Assembly: GCF_023015805.1 (NCBI RefSeq)
Contig: NZ_JALKBA010000001.1
Coordinates: forward strand, 310,001 to 374,000
DNA length: 64,000 bases
DNA from: Cellulophaga sp. F20128
GTDB lineage: Bacteria; Bacteroidota; Bacteroidia; Flavobacteriales; Flavobacteriaceae
Direction: 5' to 3'
The notes below the pieces were generated by a model. It did not search any database. It was not told the DNA's origin and saw only the letters and a list, made by a program, of their open reading frames with translations. Positions 36,787 to 46,547 of this stretch are shown piece by piece. The position numbers and the translations under genes were made by a program. Each line of letters opens with the position of its first letter. Positions within the stretch are counted from its first letter, which is position 1.

Positions 36787-37674
36787 ATGAAAGATAAAAT
36801 ACAAACATCATTTCTTGAAATAATAGAAAAAATAGAAGGTTGGATTACAAGTTTCATTGAAAACCTACCCAATATTATTGTTGCCATAATTGTTATGGTT
36901 GTCTCCTACTATATTGCTCGTGTTGTAAACAAATGGGTTGTTAAATTAGCTTCAAAACGGATACCACAAAACAGTATTTCACAACTAATAGGTCGTATAT
37001 CTGCCATATTTGTAGTTCTCGTTGGTCTCTTTTTAGCATTAGGAGCAATGGACTTAAGCAAGACACTAAACACCTTATTGGCTGGGGCCGGTATTTCTGG
37101 TTTAGTAATTGGTCTAGCCTTACAAGGCACATTATCTAACCTGCTTTCTGGTATTGTACTGTCTTTTCGGAAAAAAATAGAGCTAGGCAACTGGATAGAA
37201 ACTACAGGTTTTGCCGGTGAAGTCATAGACATCAACCTAAATAGCGTGGTACTTAAGGAATTTGATAATAATTTAGTGGTCATACCTAATAAAACAATCA
37301 TCGAAAACCCGTTTAAAAACTACTCCCTAACTACAAAAATGAGAATTGTTGTTGCCTGTGGTGTTGGTTACGAATCTGATTTAGAGCAAGTTGAAAAGCT
37401 GACCAAAGTAGCTATTGGCGGACTCTATAAAACAGATGACGATTCTGAAATAGAATTCTATTATACAGAATTTGGGGATAGTTCCATAAACTTTATTTGT
37501 CGTTTTTGGGTAGATTCTGAAAATGCAAAAAATAAGTTAGATGCCACAAGTGTAGCCATTAAAGCAATTAAAAAGTCATTTGATACCAATAATATTAATA
37601 TTCCTTTTCCTATACGAACATTGGAATTTAACAATCAATTGGATATCAGTAACCCTAAAAAGAAGGAATTATAA
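36787..37674 (+). CDS. mscS: Small-conductance mechanosensitive channel (MscS)
   Basis: Inner-membrane channel, 295 aa, that opens under membrane tension to release solutes on osmotic downshock. Three N-terminal hydrophobic segments (about 25-45, 70-90, 95-125) include the pore helix GLVIGLALQGTLSNLLSGIVL, followed by the beta domain (about 130-180) and the C-terminal alpha/beta vestibule. Length agrees with E. coli MscS. It is in the same orientation as dps and both may share a transcript; a terminator lies about 80 nt downstream. Confidence 0.92.
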   Translation: MKDKIQTSFLEIIEKIEGWITSFIENLPNIIVAIIVMVVSYYIARVVNKWVVKLASKRIPQNSISQLIGRISAIFVVLVGLFLALGAMDLSKTLNTLLAGAGISGLVIGLALQGTLSNLLSGIVLSFRKKIELGNWIETTGFAGEVIDINLNSVVLKEFDNNLVVIPNKTIIENPFKNYSLTTKMRIVVACGVGYESDLEQVEKLTKVAIGGLYKTDDDSEIEFYYTEFGDSSINFICRFWVDSENAKNKLDATSVAIKAIKKSFDTNNINIPFPIRTLEFNNQLDISNPKKKEL

Positions 37675-37755
37675 TCGCAAATAAAACTAATTAACGGCAA
37701 CCATTTATTTTGAATAAAAATTTGGTTTAATTATTATTCGTATGATTTGTGTTGC

Positions 37756-37786
37756 AAAAAAGCCTCTTTTTAAAGGGGCTTTTTTT
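37756..37786 (+). terminator. Terminator of mscS
   Basis: AGCCTCTTT / AAAGGGGCT stem (one G-U pair) followed by seven T, 82 nt past the mscS stop. Confidence 0.7.
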
Positions 37787-37899
37787 AGTATAACATTTCA
37801 GCAAAAACAAAAAACATCCCATTTATGATTAATTATTTACCTTTGATTGTTGACTTTTTCATCAAAAACACCAATTTTATGGGTCAACTGCAAAGAATT

Positions 37900-38934
37900 A
37901 TGATTAAAATCAGTATTGATGCCAAAGGCATTGAAGGTACCGTAAAGCAAATTCAAAACGCTATTGGTGGTACCATCGAAGAACGTTGGGGTGAATACAC
38001 ACTAGCTGTAGATTCGAAAATTGCAAAAGGAAGCATCCGGTTTATTACTTTTGATTGGGGGGTTAATTTATTAGAATATGACATTACCTTTTTTGATGAT
38101 ATAACCATAGAAATGGATGCCTCTAATTTTAATCCAATTCATTTTACCTATTGCCTAGAAGGTGATTGCAGCCATCGTTTTGGATATCAAACTGATGAGC
38201 AGATCAAAAAATTAGAACAATTTCAATCCGTAATAATCACAAGTAAAGACGGAGGTTACAACTACTTTTATTTTCCCAAGGGGAAAAAACTAGCCATTAA
38301 TGTTATTCAAATTACACGAAAACAGTTTTTAAAAAAGCGTCTTAATAATGTAGATCAGTTGAATAAAAAACTCTATGAAGTTTTTTTAGATACAGATCAC
38401 GAGAACACCTTTTCCTATTTTGGAGCCTATAATTTAAAAATGGCGGACAAAATAAGTGCTTTGCGAAAAGTAAAAACAAAAGGAATGATTCGGATTATGC
38501 AAATAGAAGGAATGGTATACCATATTCTATCCATGCACCTCTTACAATACAATAGAGCCACAAATAACAAAAACTTAAAGACTACCTTACTTAGAAGTGA
38601 GCTTAAGATTGTCCGGAACATATCCAAAATGATACTTAATGAAGTGTCTAAAGACTATTCTTTAGATATGCTTTGTAGAGAATCTGGTCTATCGCAATCA
38701 AAACTTCAAGAAGGTTTTAAAGTATTATACGCCCGTACGGTTACAGAATATATTAGGCATGTACGATTAGAAGAAGCTCGAGATTTCATTAGAAATACCG
38801 ATATGAATATCTCTCAAGTAGTGTACAGTATTGGTTTTAGCAGTAGAAGTTACTTCTCTAAGATTTTTAAAAACAAATACAAGATAAGCCCCAGTGACTT
38901 TAGAGAACATATACTTTCAAGGGTTAGTGCGTAA
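37900..38934 (+). CDS. AraC-family transcriptional regulator
   Basis: A regulator with a C-terminal AraC/XylS DNA-binding domain (about the last 100 residues, including the two helix-turn-helix motifs: MLCRESGLSQSKLQEGFK and the second SQVVYSIGFSSRSYFSKIFK pattern) and an N-terminal ligand-binding part of about 230 residues. The open frame starts at 37825, but the first 25 residues look untypical; MIKISIDAKG at 37900 is preferred, with 37825 and 37879 as alternatives. It precedes the PSD1 operon on the same strand. Three direct repeats at 20-21 bp spacing in the gap after it fit an AraC-type operator. Confidence 0.88.
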   Translation: MIKISIDAKGIEGTVKQIQNAIGGTIEERWGEYTLAVDSKIAKGSIRFITFDWGVNLLEYDITFFDDITIEMDASNFNPIHFTYCLEGDCSHRFGYQTDEQIKKLEQFQSVIITSKDGGYNYFYFPKGKKLAINVIQITRKQFLKKRLNNVDQLNKKLYEVFLDTDHENTFSYFGAYNLKMADKISALRKVKTKGMIRIMQIEGMVYHILSMHLLQYNRATNNKNLKTTLLRSELKIVRNISKMILNEVSKDYSLDMLCRESGLSQSKLQEGFKVLYARTVTEYIRHVRLEEARDFIRNTDMNISQVVYSIGFSSRSYFSKIFKNKYKISPSDFREHILSRVSA

Positions 38935-38986
38935 AAGCTTTTTATTCACTAATTTCATCCTTGTAAAACCCTAAAAACACATCCAT

Positions 38987-39055
38987 TTTACGCAAAAAAG
39001 TATCACTTTATGCAAAATAAGTTGTAATTTATGCTTTCTTAATTTTCTATATTTG
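38987..39055 (+). promoter_or_regulatory. Direct-repeat operator and promoter of the PSD1 operon
   Basis: TTTACGCAAAA (38987), TTTATGCAAAA (39007) and TTTATGC (39028) are direct repeats at 20- and 21-bp steps, the spacing used by AraC-family monomers. The -7 box TATATTTG (39048-39055) and a TTG (39022-39024; spacer 23 nt) form a Bacteroidota promoter. The last repeat lies between these boxes, so the regulator could contact RNA polymerase. Confidence 0.6.
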
Positions 39056-39094
39056 GAGTGATTCCATAAAACAATACCGGTGAGTTTTACAAAA

Positions 39095-42040
39095 ATGTCC
39101 GTTTTCATTGTCCTTATCTCCATGCTTGTTTTACAGTCTTCGTGTAGCAGCTCCGGTGAATACACAGAACCCTTACCAGAAATTGTAGACTTTAATTTTC
39201 ATATTAGACCCATTTTAGTACAAAACTGTTATTTGTGTCATGGGCCAGATCCTAGCAGTAGAAAAGCCAACTTAAGACTAGACAATTTAGAAGGAGCTAC
39301 CGCATTATTAGAAGATGGCGGTTATGCAATTGTACCTAAAAAGTCTTCTAAAGGTCTTTTAATAAGGCGAATTAATCACACGGCAGAAGACCAAATCATG
39401 CCTCCGCCAGAATCTAATCTTAAATTAACCCCAAGAGATAAAGCATTACTGGAAAAATGGATAGATCAAGGTGCTCAATGGAAAGATCACTGGGCCTTTA
39501 TACAACCTACGACCACTGCAAATGCTAACGATAATAATGTAATTGATGCTTTTATAGACAAGCGTATTGAAGAAAAAGGAATAGAAAAAATGCCAACTGC
39601 AGATAAAAACACGCTAATCCGAAGAGTTTCCTATCTGTTAACCGGACTTCCTCCTTCTCCTACTGCCGTTGAAAACTTTATAGCAAACAAAAGCGACTTG
39701 GCCTATGAGCAGCTCGTCGATAGTTATCTGAATACTCCCGCTTATGGAGAACGTTGGGCACGCCATTGGATGGATTTAACGCGTTATGCCGAAACAAAAG
39801 GACATGAATTTGATTACACCATAACTGGCGCTTGGAAATATCGAGACTATCTCATACGCGCTTTTAATGATGATATTGCATATGACCAATTACTAAAGGA
39901 GCATTTAGCTGGAGATTTACTAGAAAATCCCCGCTACGGCAAAGAAGATGGTATTTTAGAATCTCCCTTGGGGACCGCCTTTTTTGCTATGGGTGAAGGC
40001 ACTCATAGTCCGGTTGATATTAGACAAGATGAAGCGGACCGTATCGATAATATCATAGACGTTACTACAAAAACTTTTCAAGGACTAACGGTTTCATGTG
40101 CCAAATGCCATGATCATAAATTTGATCCCATTACTGCTGCCGATTATTACGCCTTTTACGGTGTCATAGAAAGCACTCGATTCTCTCCAATTCCGGCTGA
40201 GTTATCTAAAGATAAAAAACAAACGGTTCAAGAAATTGAAGGTTTACAAACCTATATGAGACAAATGCTTGCTGATTCTTGGTCTGATAAAGCAAAATCA
40301 ATACAAGCACAACACAGCATTAAAGACAAGCAAGTACCTTCCAAAGACACTCCAAATTATAAGGTAATAGGCGATTTTAGGAATTCAGATTTTAATGGAT
40401 GGAAAAGTAATGGACTAGGTTTTGGAAATGGGACTACATTAGGTAATCCGATACTTGACAAAAACACTGAAAAATTAATACGCCTTGATGAAGGTCGTGC
40501 TTCTAGTAAAGCAATGGGACTAAGTATTTTTGGAGCTCTACGCTCTCCAAATTTTGTAATAGATACTGATTTTATCGGGATCAGAGCCTTAGGCGTAAAA
40601 AGTACAATTCGGATCGTTGTTGATAATTTTCAATTAATTCAGAATCCTATTTACGGAAATTTGACTCGGGGAATTAATACGCCTGAATGGAACAACCATA
40701 CGTTTAATGTTGCATCCTTAAAAGGCCATAAAGCTTATATCGAAATATTACCAGGTGGGTACAATAGACACGACTACAGTCTGCCTGAAGATGCTTTTAT
40801 AGAGGCCGAATACGCTATTGCCTATGATGAGGAATGGCCCAAAACTATAGGTAATGACCGCGAGCCTAATGCCATAGGTGTCTCTTCGCAATTGGTGAAA
40901 ACAGTAAATAAACAACTTAAAAAAGGACAATTACCTTCCCAATTTCCAGCACTAAAAGTGATGATAGATAGTAGTGAAAGACTTGCTAAAAAACTAAAGT
41001 CCAATTCTTTTTTCTATGGTGTTTACGATGGCTTTGCCATTAATAGTCCTATTTTTAATAGAGGAAGCTATAAAGAATTGTCGGAAGACAGTATCCCTAG
41101 GCGGTTTTTATCAGCTTTACCTTTGGGAGACATTCCGTATTCGGCAGCAGGAAGTGGCCGTTTAGAAATGGCAAATGCTATGTTAAACAAAGACAATCCG
41201 CTTACGTCTAGGGTTATGGTAAACCGTATCTGGCACCACCTTTTTGGAAAAGGTATTGTAGAAACCGTAGACAATTTTGGTCTTCAAGGAAAACTACCTA
41301 CCCACCCCGAACTTTTGGATTTTTTGGCTATAAATTTTCAAGAAGAAGGATGGTCTATTAAAAAAATGATTCGGCAAATCGTCGTATCCGAAGCATTTCA
41401 AAGAAGTACAATTAGATCTGAAGAACTAGCCGAAAAAGATCCTACAAATATCTATTTGGCATCTTTTCCAGTTAGGCGATTAGAGTCTGAAGCCATACGA
41501 GATGCTCTATTGTCCGTTTCCGGAAATTTAGACACAACCCTTTACGGAAAGCCCATTGCAACGCATCTTACCGATTTTATGCAAGGAAGGGGTAGACCAG
41601 CTACCTCTGGTCCTTTAGATGGTGGTGGCAGAAGAAGCATTTATCAAGAGGTGCGCCGTAACTTCCTAGAACCAATGATGACTACTTTTGATAGGCCAAT
41701 GCCCTTTAGCACCTTTGGAAAACGAAATGTAACCAACGTGCCGTCGCAATCGCTGATTATTATGAACGATCCCTTTGTGGCCAAACAAGCAGAATTAATG
41801 GCGCAACAATTACTAGCCGCAGCCAATTTATCATTTGAAAACAAGGTGAATTGGGTCTATATGAAAACTTTTTCTCGTTCCGCAACTGCTGATGAAATCA
41901 CGAAAGCAAAAACCTTTATTACAATGCTTCAAAATAGGAAGGAGCAAGAGTTACCAAAGGGTTTAGACAAAGAAACTAGCATTTGGACCACCTATTGCCA
42001 TAGTATTTTTAACCTAAAGGAATTTATATACCTAATCTAA
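39095..42040 (+). CDS. PSCyt1/PSCyt2/PSD1 planctomycete-type protein, lipoprotein
   Basis: Large exported protein (about 981 aa; a GTG at 39080 would add five residues) with lipobox LQSSC, then a PSCyt1 cytochrome domain with the CYLCH motif (Cys50-His54 in the longer count), PSCyt2 (DUF1549; TKGHEFDYTITGAWKYRDYL-like segment and a second CxxCH motif CAKCH in a DHKFDPI context), an inserted beta-rich region of about 250 residues, and the C-terminal PSD1 (DUF1553) domain with NRIWHHLFGKGIVETVDNFG. These families are typical of Planctomycetes and are thought to act in the periplasm or on the surface; their chemistry is not established. The gene overlaps the DUF1501 gene by one base (TAATG), showing tight coupling. 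Confidence 0.9.
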   Translation: MSVFIVLISMLVLQSSCSSSGEYTEPLPEIVDFNFHIRPILVQNCYLCHGPDPSSRKANLRLDNLEGATALLEDGGYAIVPKKSSKGLLIRRINHTAEDQIMPPPESNLKLTPRDKALLEKWIDQGAQWKDHWAFIQPTTTANANDNNVIDAFIDKRIEEKGIEKMPTADKNTLIRRVSYLLTGLPPSPTAVENFIANKSDLAYEQLVDSYLNTPAYGERWARHWMDLTRYAETKGHEFDYTITGAWKYRDYLIRAFNDDIAYDQLLKEHLAGDLLENPRYGKEDGILESPLGTAFFAMGEGTHSPVDIRQDEADRIDNIIDVTTKTFQGLTVSCAKCHDHKFDPITAADYYAFYGVIESTRFSPIPAELSKDKKQTVQEIEGLQTYMRQMLADSWSDKAKSIQAQHSIKDKQVPSKDTPNYKVIGDFRNSDFNGWKSNGLGFGNGTTLGNPILDKNTEKLIRLDEGRASSKAMGLSIFGALRSPNFVIDTDFIGIRALGVKSTIRIVVDNFQLIQNPIYGNLTRGINTPEWNNHTFNVASLKGHKAYIEILPGGYNRHDYSLPEDAFIEAEYAIAYDEEWPKTIGNDREPNAIGVSSQLVKTVNKQLKKGQLPSQFPALKVMIDSSERLAKKLKSNSFFYGVYDGFAINSPIFNRGSYKELSEDSIPRRFLSALPLGDIPYSAAGSGRLEMANAMLNKDNPLTSRVMVNRIWHHLFGKGIVETVDNFGLQGKLPTHPELLDFLAINFQEEGWSIKKMIRQIVVSEAFQRSTIRSEELAEKDPTNIYLASFPVRRLESEAIRDALLSVSGNLDTTLYGKPIATHLTDFMQGRGRPATSGPLDGGGRRSIYQEVRRNFLEPMMTTFDRPMPFSTFGKRNVTNVPSQSLIIMNDPFVAKQAELMAQQLLAAANLSFENKVNWVYMKTFSRSATADEITKAKTFITMLQNRKEQELPKGLDKETSIWTTYCHSIFNLKEFIYLI

Positions 42041-43488
42041 TGAGCAAGTACCACAATTTTATGCAGCGTTCACTTTCGCGCCGAGAAATGCTAGACATCT
42101 GTAAAGGTGGCTTTGGTTCCCTTGCCTTTATGAGCTTGTTTGGAGGCCTGCCCTTATTGGGCTGTGAGCGTCCAAAAAATAATGCAGCTTCTAATTTATA
42201 TTTGGGACCGCATTACCTTCCAAAAGCTAAAAATGTAATCTTTTTATATATGGATGGCGGTGTTTCTCAAGTAGATTCTTTTGACCCAAAACCAAGATTA
42301 GCAAAAGAAAATGGCGAAGACCCTAGAAAAAAATTCAAAGTAGATGCTACGCAATTTGATAACGTAGGTAAAATTTTAAAAAGTCCATGGGAGTTTACTC
42401 AATATGGAAATTCTGGGATACCAATCAGCGAACTTTTTCCACATATTGCAACCTGTGCAGATGATCTTGCAGTCATCCGTTCTATGACTTCAAATTTCCC
42501 AGAACACACCAATGCCAATTACTTTTTACACACGGGTAGCGGTATACAAGGAAGGCCAAGTATGGGCTCTTGGATGACCTATGGCTTGGGTAGTGAAAAT
42601 AAAAACATTCCTGGATATGTGGTACTAGATGGTGGCTTAGTGCCTCCTGGCGGCTTGGATAATTTTAAAAATGGATTTTTACCTGCTTCCTATCAAGCCT
42701 CTATCTTTAAATCTGGTCCAGAACCTGTTGCAAACATAGTACCGAAAGAGGATGGAGCTAATTTGCAAGAACAAAAACTAGATTTCATCAAACAAATGGA
42801 CCAAAGCCTTATCTCTAAAATGGGCGAAGAAGACGCCGTGGAATCAGCTATTTCTAATTATGAATTGGCTTATAAAATGCAAACTTCAATCCCAGAACTA
42901 ACAGAATTTAAATCTGAGTCAGAAGCCACCAAGAAATTATATGGCTTAGATTCAGACGACCCTCATAAAAAAGGATATGCTTCGCAATGCCTATTAGCTC
43001 GTAGGTTGGTAGAGCGCGGTGTTCGATTTGTGGAGTTAACCTGTCCCAACATAAGTGGTTTTGATCGGTGGGACCAACACAGTAACCTTAAAAATGGACA
43101 CGAACGTAACGCTCATGCCGTAGACCAACCTATTGCCGGTCTATTAAAAGATTTAAAATCCCGTGGCTTGCTTGAAGAGACCTTGGTCGTCTGGACTGGG
43201 GAATTTGGAAGAACACCCTTTGCACAAGGTGCTAATGGTCGCGACCACAACCCCTCGGCTTTTAGCATGTGGATGGCTGGCGCAGGCATAAAAGGAGGCA
43301 CCATTTTTGGAAAAACAGATGAATATGGATACAGAGTCGTAGAAAACCCTGTTACCATCCACGATTTACACGCTACCATTATGCATTTGCTCGGTATAAA
43401 TCACGAACAACTAACCTTCCGTTTTGGAGGTCGCGACATGCGACTTACAGACGTTCACGGCCATATCATAAAAGACGTATTGGCTTAA
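42040..43488 (+). CDS. DUF1501 family protein
   Basis: A 482-aa exported protein with a Tat-like N-terminus (SLSRREMLDICKGG, then hydrophobic to GC near residue 44). The body is an alkaline-phosphatase/sulfatase-type fold: the segment NVIFLYMDGGVSQVDSFDPK at about 67-86 and the conserved GEFGRTPFAQGANGRDHNP near residue 387, with His-bearing metal-site segments. DUF1501 genes are regularly paired with PSD1 genes, as here with a one-base overlap. The substrate is unknown. Confidence 0.92.
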   Translation: MSKYHNFMQRSLSRREMLDICKGGFGSLAFMSLFGGLPLLGCERPKNNAASNLYLGPHYLPKAKNVIFLYMDGGVSQVDSFDPKPRLAKENGEDPRKKFKVDATQFDNVGKILKSPWEFTQYGNSGIPISELFPHIATCADDLAVIRSMTSNFPEHTNANYFLHTGSGIQGRPSMGSWMTYGLGSENKNIPGYVVLDGGLVPPGGLDNFKNGFLPASYQASIFKSGPEPVANIVPKEDGANLQEQKLDFIKQMDQSLISKMGEEDAVESAISNYELAYKMQTSIPELTEFKSESEATKKLYGLDSDDPHKKGYASQCLLARRLVERGVRFVELTCPNISGFDRWDQHSNLKNGHERNAHAVDQPIAGLLKDLKSRGLLEETLVVWTGEFGRTPFAQGANGRDHNPSAFSMWMAGAGIKGGTIFGKTDEYGYRVVENPVTIHDLHATIMHLLGINHEQLTFRFGGRDMRLTDVHGHIIKDVLA

Positions 43489-43502
43489 TAAATGAAAAAA
43501 AA

Positions 43503-44429
43503 ATGAAAAAAACAATACAACAAACTGTATTTATAATGTGGTTGTTAGCACCACTTTTTATTATGGGCCAACAAGCGTGGACCCAAGCAGAAATAAAACA
43601 CTCCCTCTTTATTGCAGGCCCACAATTTACCGGAATTTTAGGCGAAAATAATGAAGTAGTTTGGGATTCTAAAAAAGCAAGTGCTAGAGACGGCTACGTA
43701 CTTAAAAATGGAAATATACTAATTTGTTGGGGCGATGAGGTACGGGAATACAACAAGAAAAAAGAAGTAATATTTACCTATACAAGAGCTGAAAAGTCTA
43801 TGGAATTAGGTACCGCCGTTCGCTTAAAAAATGGTAATACTATGATTACGGAATCTGGTAAAAGTCCCCGTATTATTGAAGTAAACAAAAAAGGTGTAGT
43901 TGTAAAATCCATACCTTTACAGCCAGATACCGACAATGTACACATGCAAACTCGTATGGCCAGAAAACTTAAAAATGGCAATTATTTAGCACCCCATTTA
44001 TTGGCGTTTGCGGTTAAAGAATATACGCCAAATGGAGACGTCATTAAAACTTTTAAAACAGACGCAGATGCCCTTGGCGGCAGAGCTGCAGAAAACTGGC
44101 CTTTTACAGCAATACGACTAAAAAATGGAAACACCGTAGTTACACTTACACACGGCAATAAAGTGGTAGAATTAGATACTGAAGGAAAGGTGGTATGGAA
44201 ACTTACCAATGCAGACTTAGAGGGAAATCCATTGGCAGATCCCTGTGGTGCACAAAGATTACCAAACGGTAATACCGTAATTACAAGTTATGGCGCCAAA
44301 GGCGGTTTAAAAATTATTGAAGTCAACCCAAATAAAGAAATGCTATGGAGTTATTCTGGCCACAATGCACATCATTTTCAAGTATTGACTACAAACGGTA
44401 AAAAAATTAAAGGGTCGCCCTTAAAATAA
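43503..44429 (+). CDS. Secreted beta-propeller protein with NGN repeats
   Basis: A 308-aa protein with a signal peptide (about 1-22, MKKTIQQTVFIMWLLAPLF) and five repeats of the type LKNGNxxI (VLKNGNIL, RLKNGNTMI, KLKNGNYLA, RLKNGNTVV, RLPNGNTVI), each followed by a VxELDxxGKVVW-like strand. This is the PQQ-like/arylsulfotransferase-like propeller pattern. No cofactor ligands can be assigned. It lies 14 nt after the DUF1501 gene and eight nt before the next gene, so it is part of the operon. Confidence 0.85.
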   Translation: MKKTIQQTVFIMWLLAPLFIMGQQAWTQAEIKHSLFIAGPQFTGILGENNEVVWDSKKASARDGYVLKNGNILICWGDEVREYNKKKEVIFTYTRAEKSMELGTAVRLKNGNTMITESGKSPRIIEVNKKGVVVKSIPLQPDTDNVHMQTRMARKLKNGNYLAPHLLAFAVKEYTPNGDVIKTFKTDADALGGRAAENWPFTAIRLKNGNTVVTLTHGNKVVELDTEGKVVWKLTNADLEGNPLADPCGAQRLPNGNTVITSYGAKGGLKIIEVNPNKEMLWSYSGHNAHHFQVLTTNGKKIKGSPLK

Positions 44430-44436
44430 CAGCTCA

Positions 44437-45837
44437 TTGATTGTATTTACTATTGGGTTTTTAGAGAACCCATCGGACTTTATTCTCTTTTTAGGTAGAC
44501 TACACCCACTTGTGGTACATTTACCTATTGGGTTTATTTTTATGGCTGTCATCGCCCAATTTGCATCCCAAAAACCAAAGTTTAAACCTCTTGAACCTTT
44601 TGTTTCATACATCTGGCTCCTCGGGATAGCAAGCACCTTTTTTGCAGTGCTATTCGGTTATTTTTTATCCCTTTCTGGCGATTACGACCCAGACACCCTT
44701 TTTTGGCACAAATGGATGGGTGTAGGGGTATTACTATTTATTATTGGCTGCTATTATAGTACCAAACAAGGCAAAACCACCTTTACCTACTCCAAATGGG
44801 CATTTACAATTATCGTAGCCATTTCTATCGGCATTACCGGACATTTAGGAGGAAATCTAACACATGGCTCAACCTACTTGCTAGAATACGCCCCAAATAC
44901 AGTTAGAAATTTAGCTGGATTGCCAGACAAGGTTGAAGCACGTAAAAAAGTTGTTGTTTTAGATTCTGCTGATGTTTTTCTAGATATCGTTATGCCCATG
45001 ATGAACAGTACCTGCATAAGTTGCCATAATGATGGCAAAAGGAAAGGTGGATTAAAGCTAAACTCCTATGTCAATATGTTAAAAGGTGGTGAAAATGGCG
45101 CAGCCATTGTTCCTGGAAAACCCCTAAAAAGTGAATTATTGCACAGAATAACACTGCCAGAAAACCACGAAGACTTTATGCCGTCAGAGGGCAAAAGACC
45201 TCTTACAACTCAAGAAGTTAACCTTATTGAATGGTGGATTAGCAATGGTGCACCCGATACTGGATACTTTACTGCCTTAAACCCCGACAAAAAAACACGT
45301 ACGCTGGCTGAAAATTATTTAGGCCTAAACAAAAAAAATCAGTTGTACTCGCAACAGGTAGCCCCTCCAAAAGGCAAAGTTATAGATACCCTAGCCAAAC
45401 GCGGTTTTGTGATTAACCGTCTCATGAACGACAACAACTTTTTAGATCTTAATTTAAGTTTAAGTGAACAAAGCCTACTGCCTAACGATCTAATCTTATT
45501 GCTTCAACTTAAAGAACAATTGCTTTGGTTAAACCTAAGCAACAGCAATATAACGGATACTCAGCTTGAAAAAATTGGTGCATTAAACAACCTTATCCGC
45601 TTAGACCTCAGCAATACTAACATTACAGACAAAGGTTTAGAACATTTGACGGCTCTAGAACATCTAGAGGTTCTTAATTTATACAACACTGGGGTAACAG
45701 ACCAAGTATTCCCACTACTCTCAAAACTTAAAACACTTAAAAAAGTATATTTGTGGCAAACCAATATCACAGAAGCTACTGTCCTTCAATTTAAAAAAGA
45801 ACATCCAAACCTTGTTGTGGATTTCAGGAGAGAATAA
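44437..45837 (+). CDS. DUF2231-like membrane / cytochrome c / LRR protein
   Basis: A 466-aa protein starting at TTG (no ATG in suitable position). It has about four N-terminal membrane helices (about 15-160) that open with GRLHPLVVHLPIGFIFMAV, the DUF2231-type segment with His residues, then a PSCyt1 domain with the CISCH motif (Cys193-His197) and PEGxRPL features, and a C-terminal leucine-rich repeat region (about 330-460: LLWLNLSNSNITDTQLEKI, LIRLDLSNTNITDKGLEHL). The combination would link membrane electron transfer to a protein-binding surface. It ends the PSD1 part of the operon. Confidence 0.88.
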   Translation: MIVFTIGFLENPSDFILFLGRLHPLVVHLPIGFIFMAVIAQFASQKPKFKPLEPFVSYIWLLGIASTFFAVLFGYFLSLSGDYDPDTLFWHKWMGVGVLLFIIGCYYSTKQGKTTFTYSKWAFTIIVAISIGITGHLGGNLTHGSTYLLEYAPNTVRNLAGLPDKVEARKKVVVLDSADVFLDIVMPMMNSTCISCHNDGKRKGGLKLNSYVNMLKGGENGAAIVPGKPLKSELLHRITLPENHEDFMPSEGKRPLTTQEVNLIEWWISNGAPDTGYFTALNPDKKTRTLAENYLGLNKKNQLYSQQVAPPKGKVIDTLAKRGFVINRLMNDNNFLDLNLSLSEQSLLPNDLILLLQLKEQLLWLNLSNSNITDTQLEKIGALNNLIRLDLSNTNITDKGLEHLTALEHLEVLNLYNTGVTDQVFPLLSKLKTLKKVYLWQTNITEATVLQFKKEHPNLVVDFRRE

Positions 45838-45900
45838 ATACTAGTTCCACTTACAAATCATAATTTATTCTTAAATCAGAAAACGATACACTTCTATTGG

Positions 45901-45908
45901 TATATTTG
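45901..45908 (+). promoter_or_regulatory. Possible -7 box upstream of ABC transporter genes
   Basis: TATATTTG matches TAnnTTTG and lies 12 nt before the ATG at 45921. No TTG at standard spacing. It suggests a short-leader internal promoter and argues against the TTG at 45897 as the start codon. Confidence 0.4.
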
Positions 45909-45920
45909 TTTATTAAGATT

Positions 45921-46547
45921 ATGATTAAGACTACCAAACTTCAGTTTTCATACACGCCCGATTCCGAATTTCATTTTCCGGACATTTCCTTGGCAGAAGG
46001 GGAGCATCTTTTAATTTTAGGAGCCTCCGGGGTTGGCAAGACTACATTATTGCATTTGTTATCTGGTCTACTGCCAGTGAGCTCGGGAAACATTACCATA
46101 GACGCTACAGAATTGCCCAGCTTATCTAGAAAACAACTAGACGCTTTTAGAGGAAGGAAAATGGGAATTATTTTCCAGAATGATTATTTTATTAGTTCAC
46201 TTTCTGTCAGCGAAAATTTAGCATTGCGACTCTATTTTCCCGACAAGAAAAAAGACATTAAAAGAATTCGAGAGCTAGCAGCTAGATTAGGAATTCTAGA
46301 TCAATTAGACAAAAAGGTTACCGCCCTAAGTGAAGGACAACGTCAGCGTTTGTCTATTGCCATAGCGCTCATAAACAAACCTAAGGTAATTTTTGCCGAT
46401 GAACCAACCGCTAGCCTGGATGATGAGAATTGTGAAAAAGTAATTGAACTTTTGAAAGAAGAAGCTAGTCTCAGCAAAGCGAACTTACTTATAATTACAC
46501 ATGATCAACGAGTAAAAACAATGTTCAAAAACCATTTACAGTTATGA
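45921..46547 (+). CDS. ABC transporter ATP-binding protein (MacB/LolD type)
   Basis: A 208-aa cytosolic ATPase. Walker A GASGVGKT at 34-41, signature LSEGQRQRL, Walker B VIFADEPTASLD and a following H-loop HD are all intact. The small size and the partner permease with an FtsX-type fold place it in the LolD/MacB/YbbA group, which moves lipoproteins or acts as a mechanotransducer. The frame is open from a TTG at 45897, but ATG at 45921 matches the family start. It overlaps the permease gene by four bases. Confidence 0.93.
   Translation: MIKTTKLQFSYTPDSEFHFPDISLAEGEHLLILGASGVGKTTLLHLLSGLLPVSSGNITIDATELPSLSRKQLDAFRGRKMGIIFQNDYFISSLSVSENLALRLYFPDKKKDIKRIRELAARLGILDQLDKKVTALSEGQRQRLSIAIALINKPKVIFADEPTASLDDENCEKVIELLKEEASLSKANLLIITHDQRVKTMFKNHLQL

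Noticed and set aside
36909-37301. 130-aa minus-strand frame opposite mscS
   Set aside because: It is the antisense shadow of a well-supported channel gene; composition follows the opposite strand.
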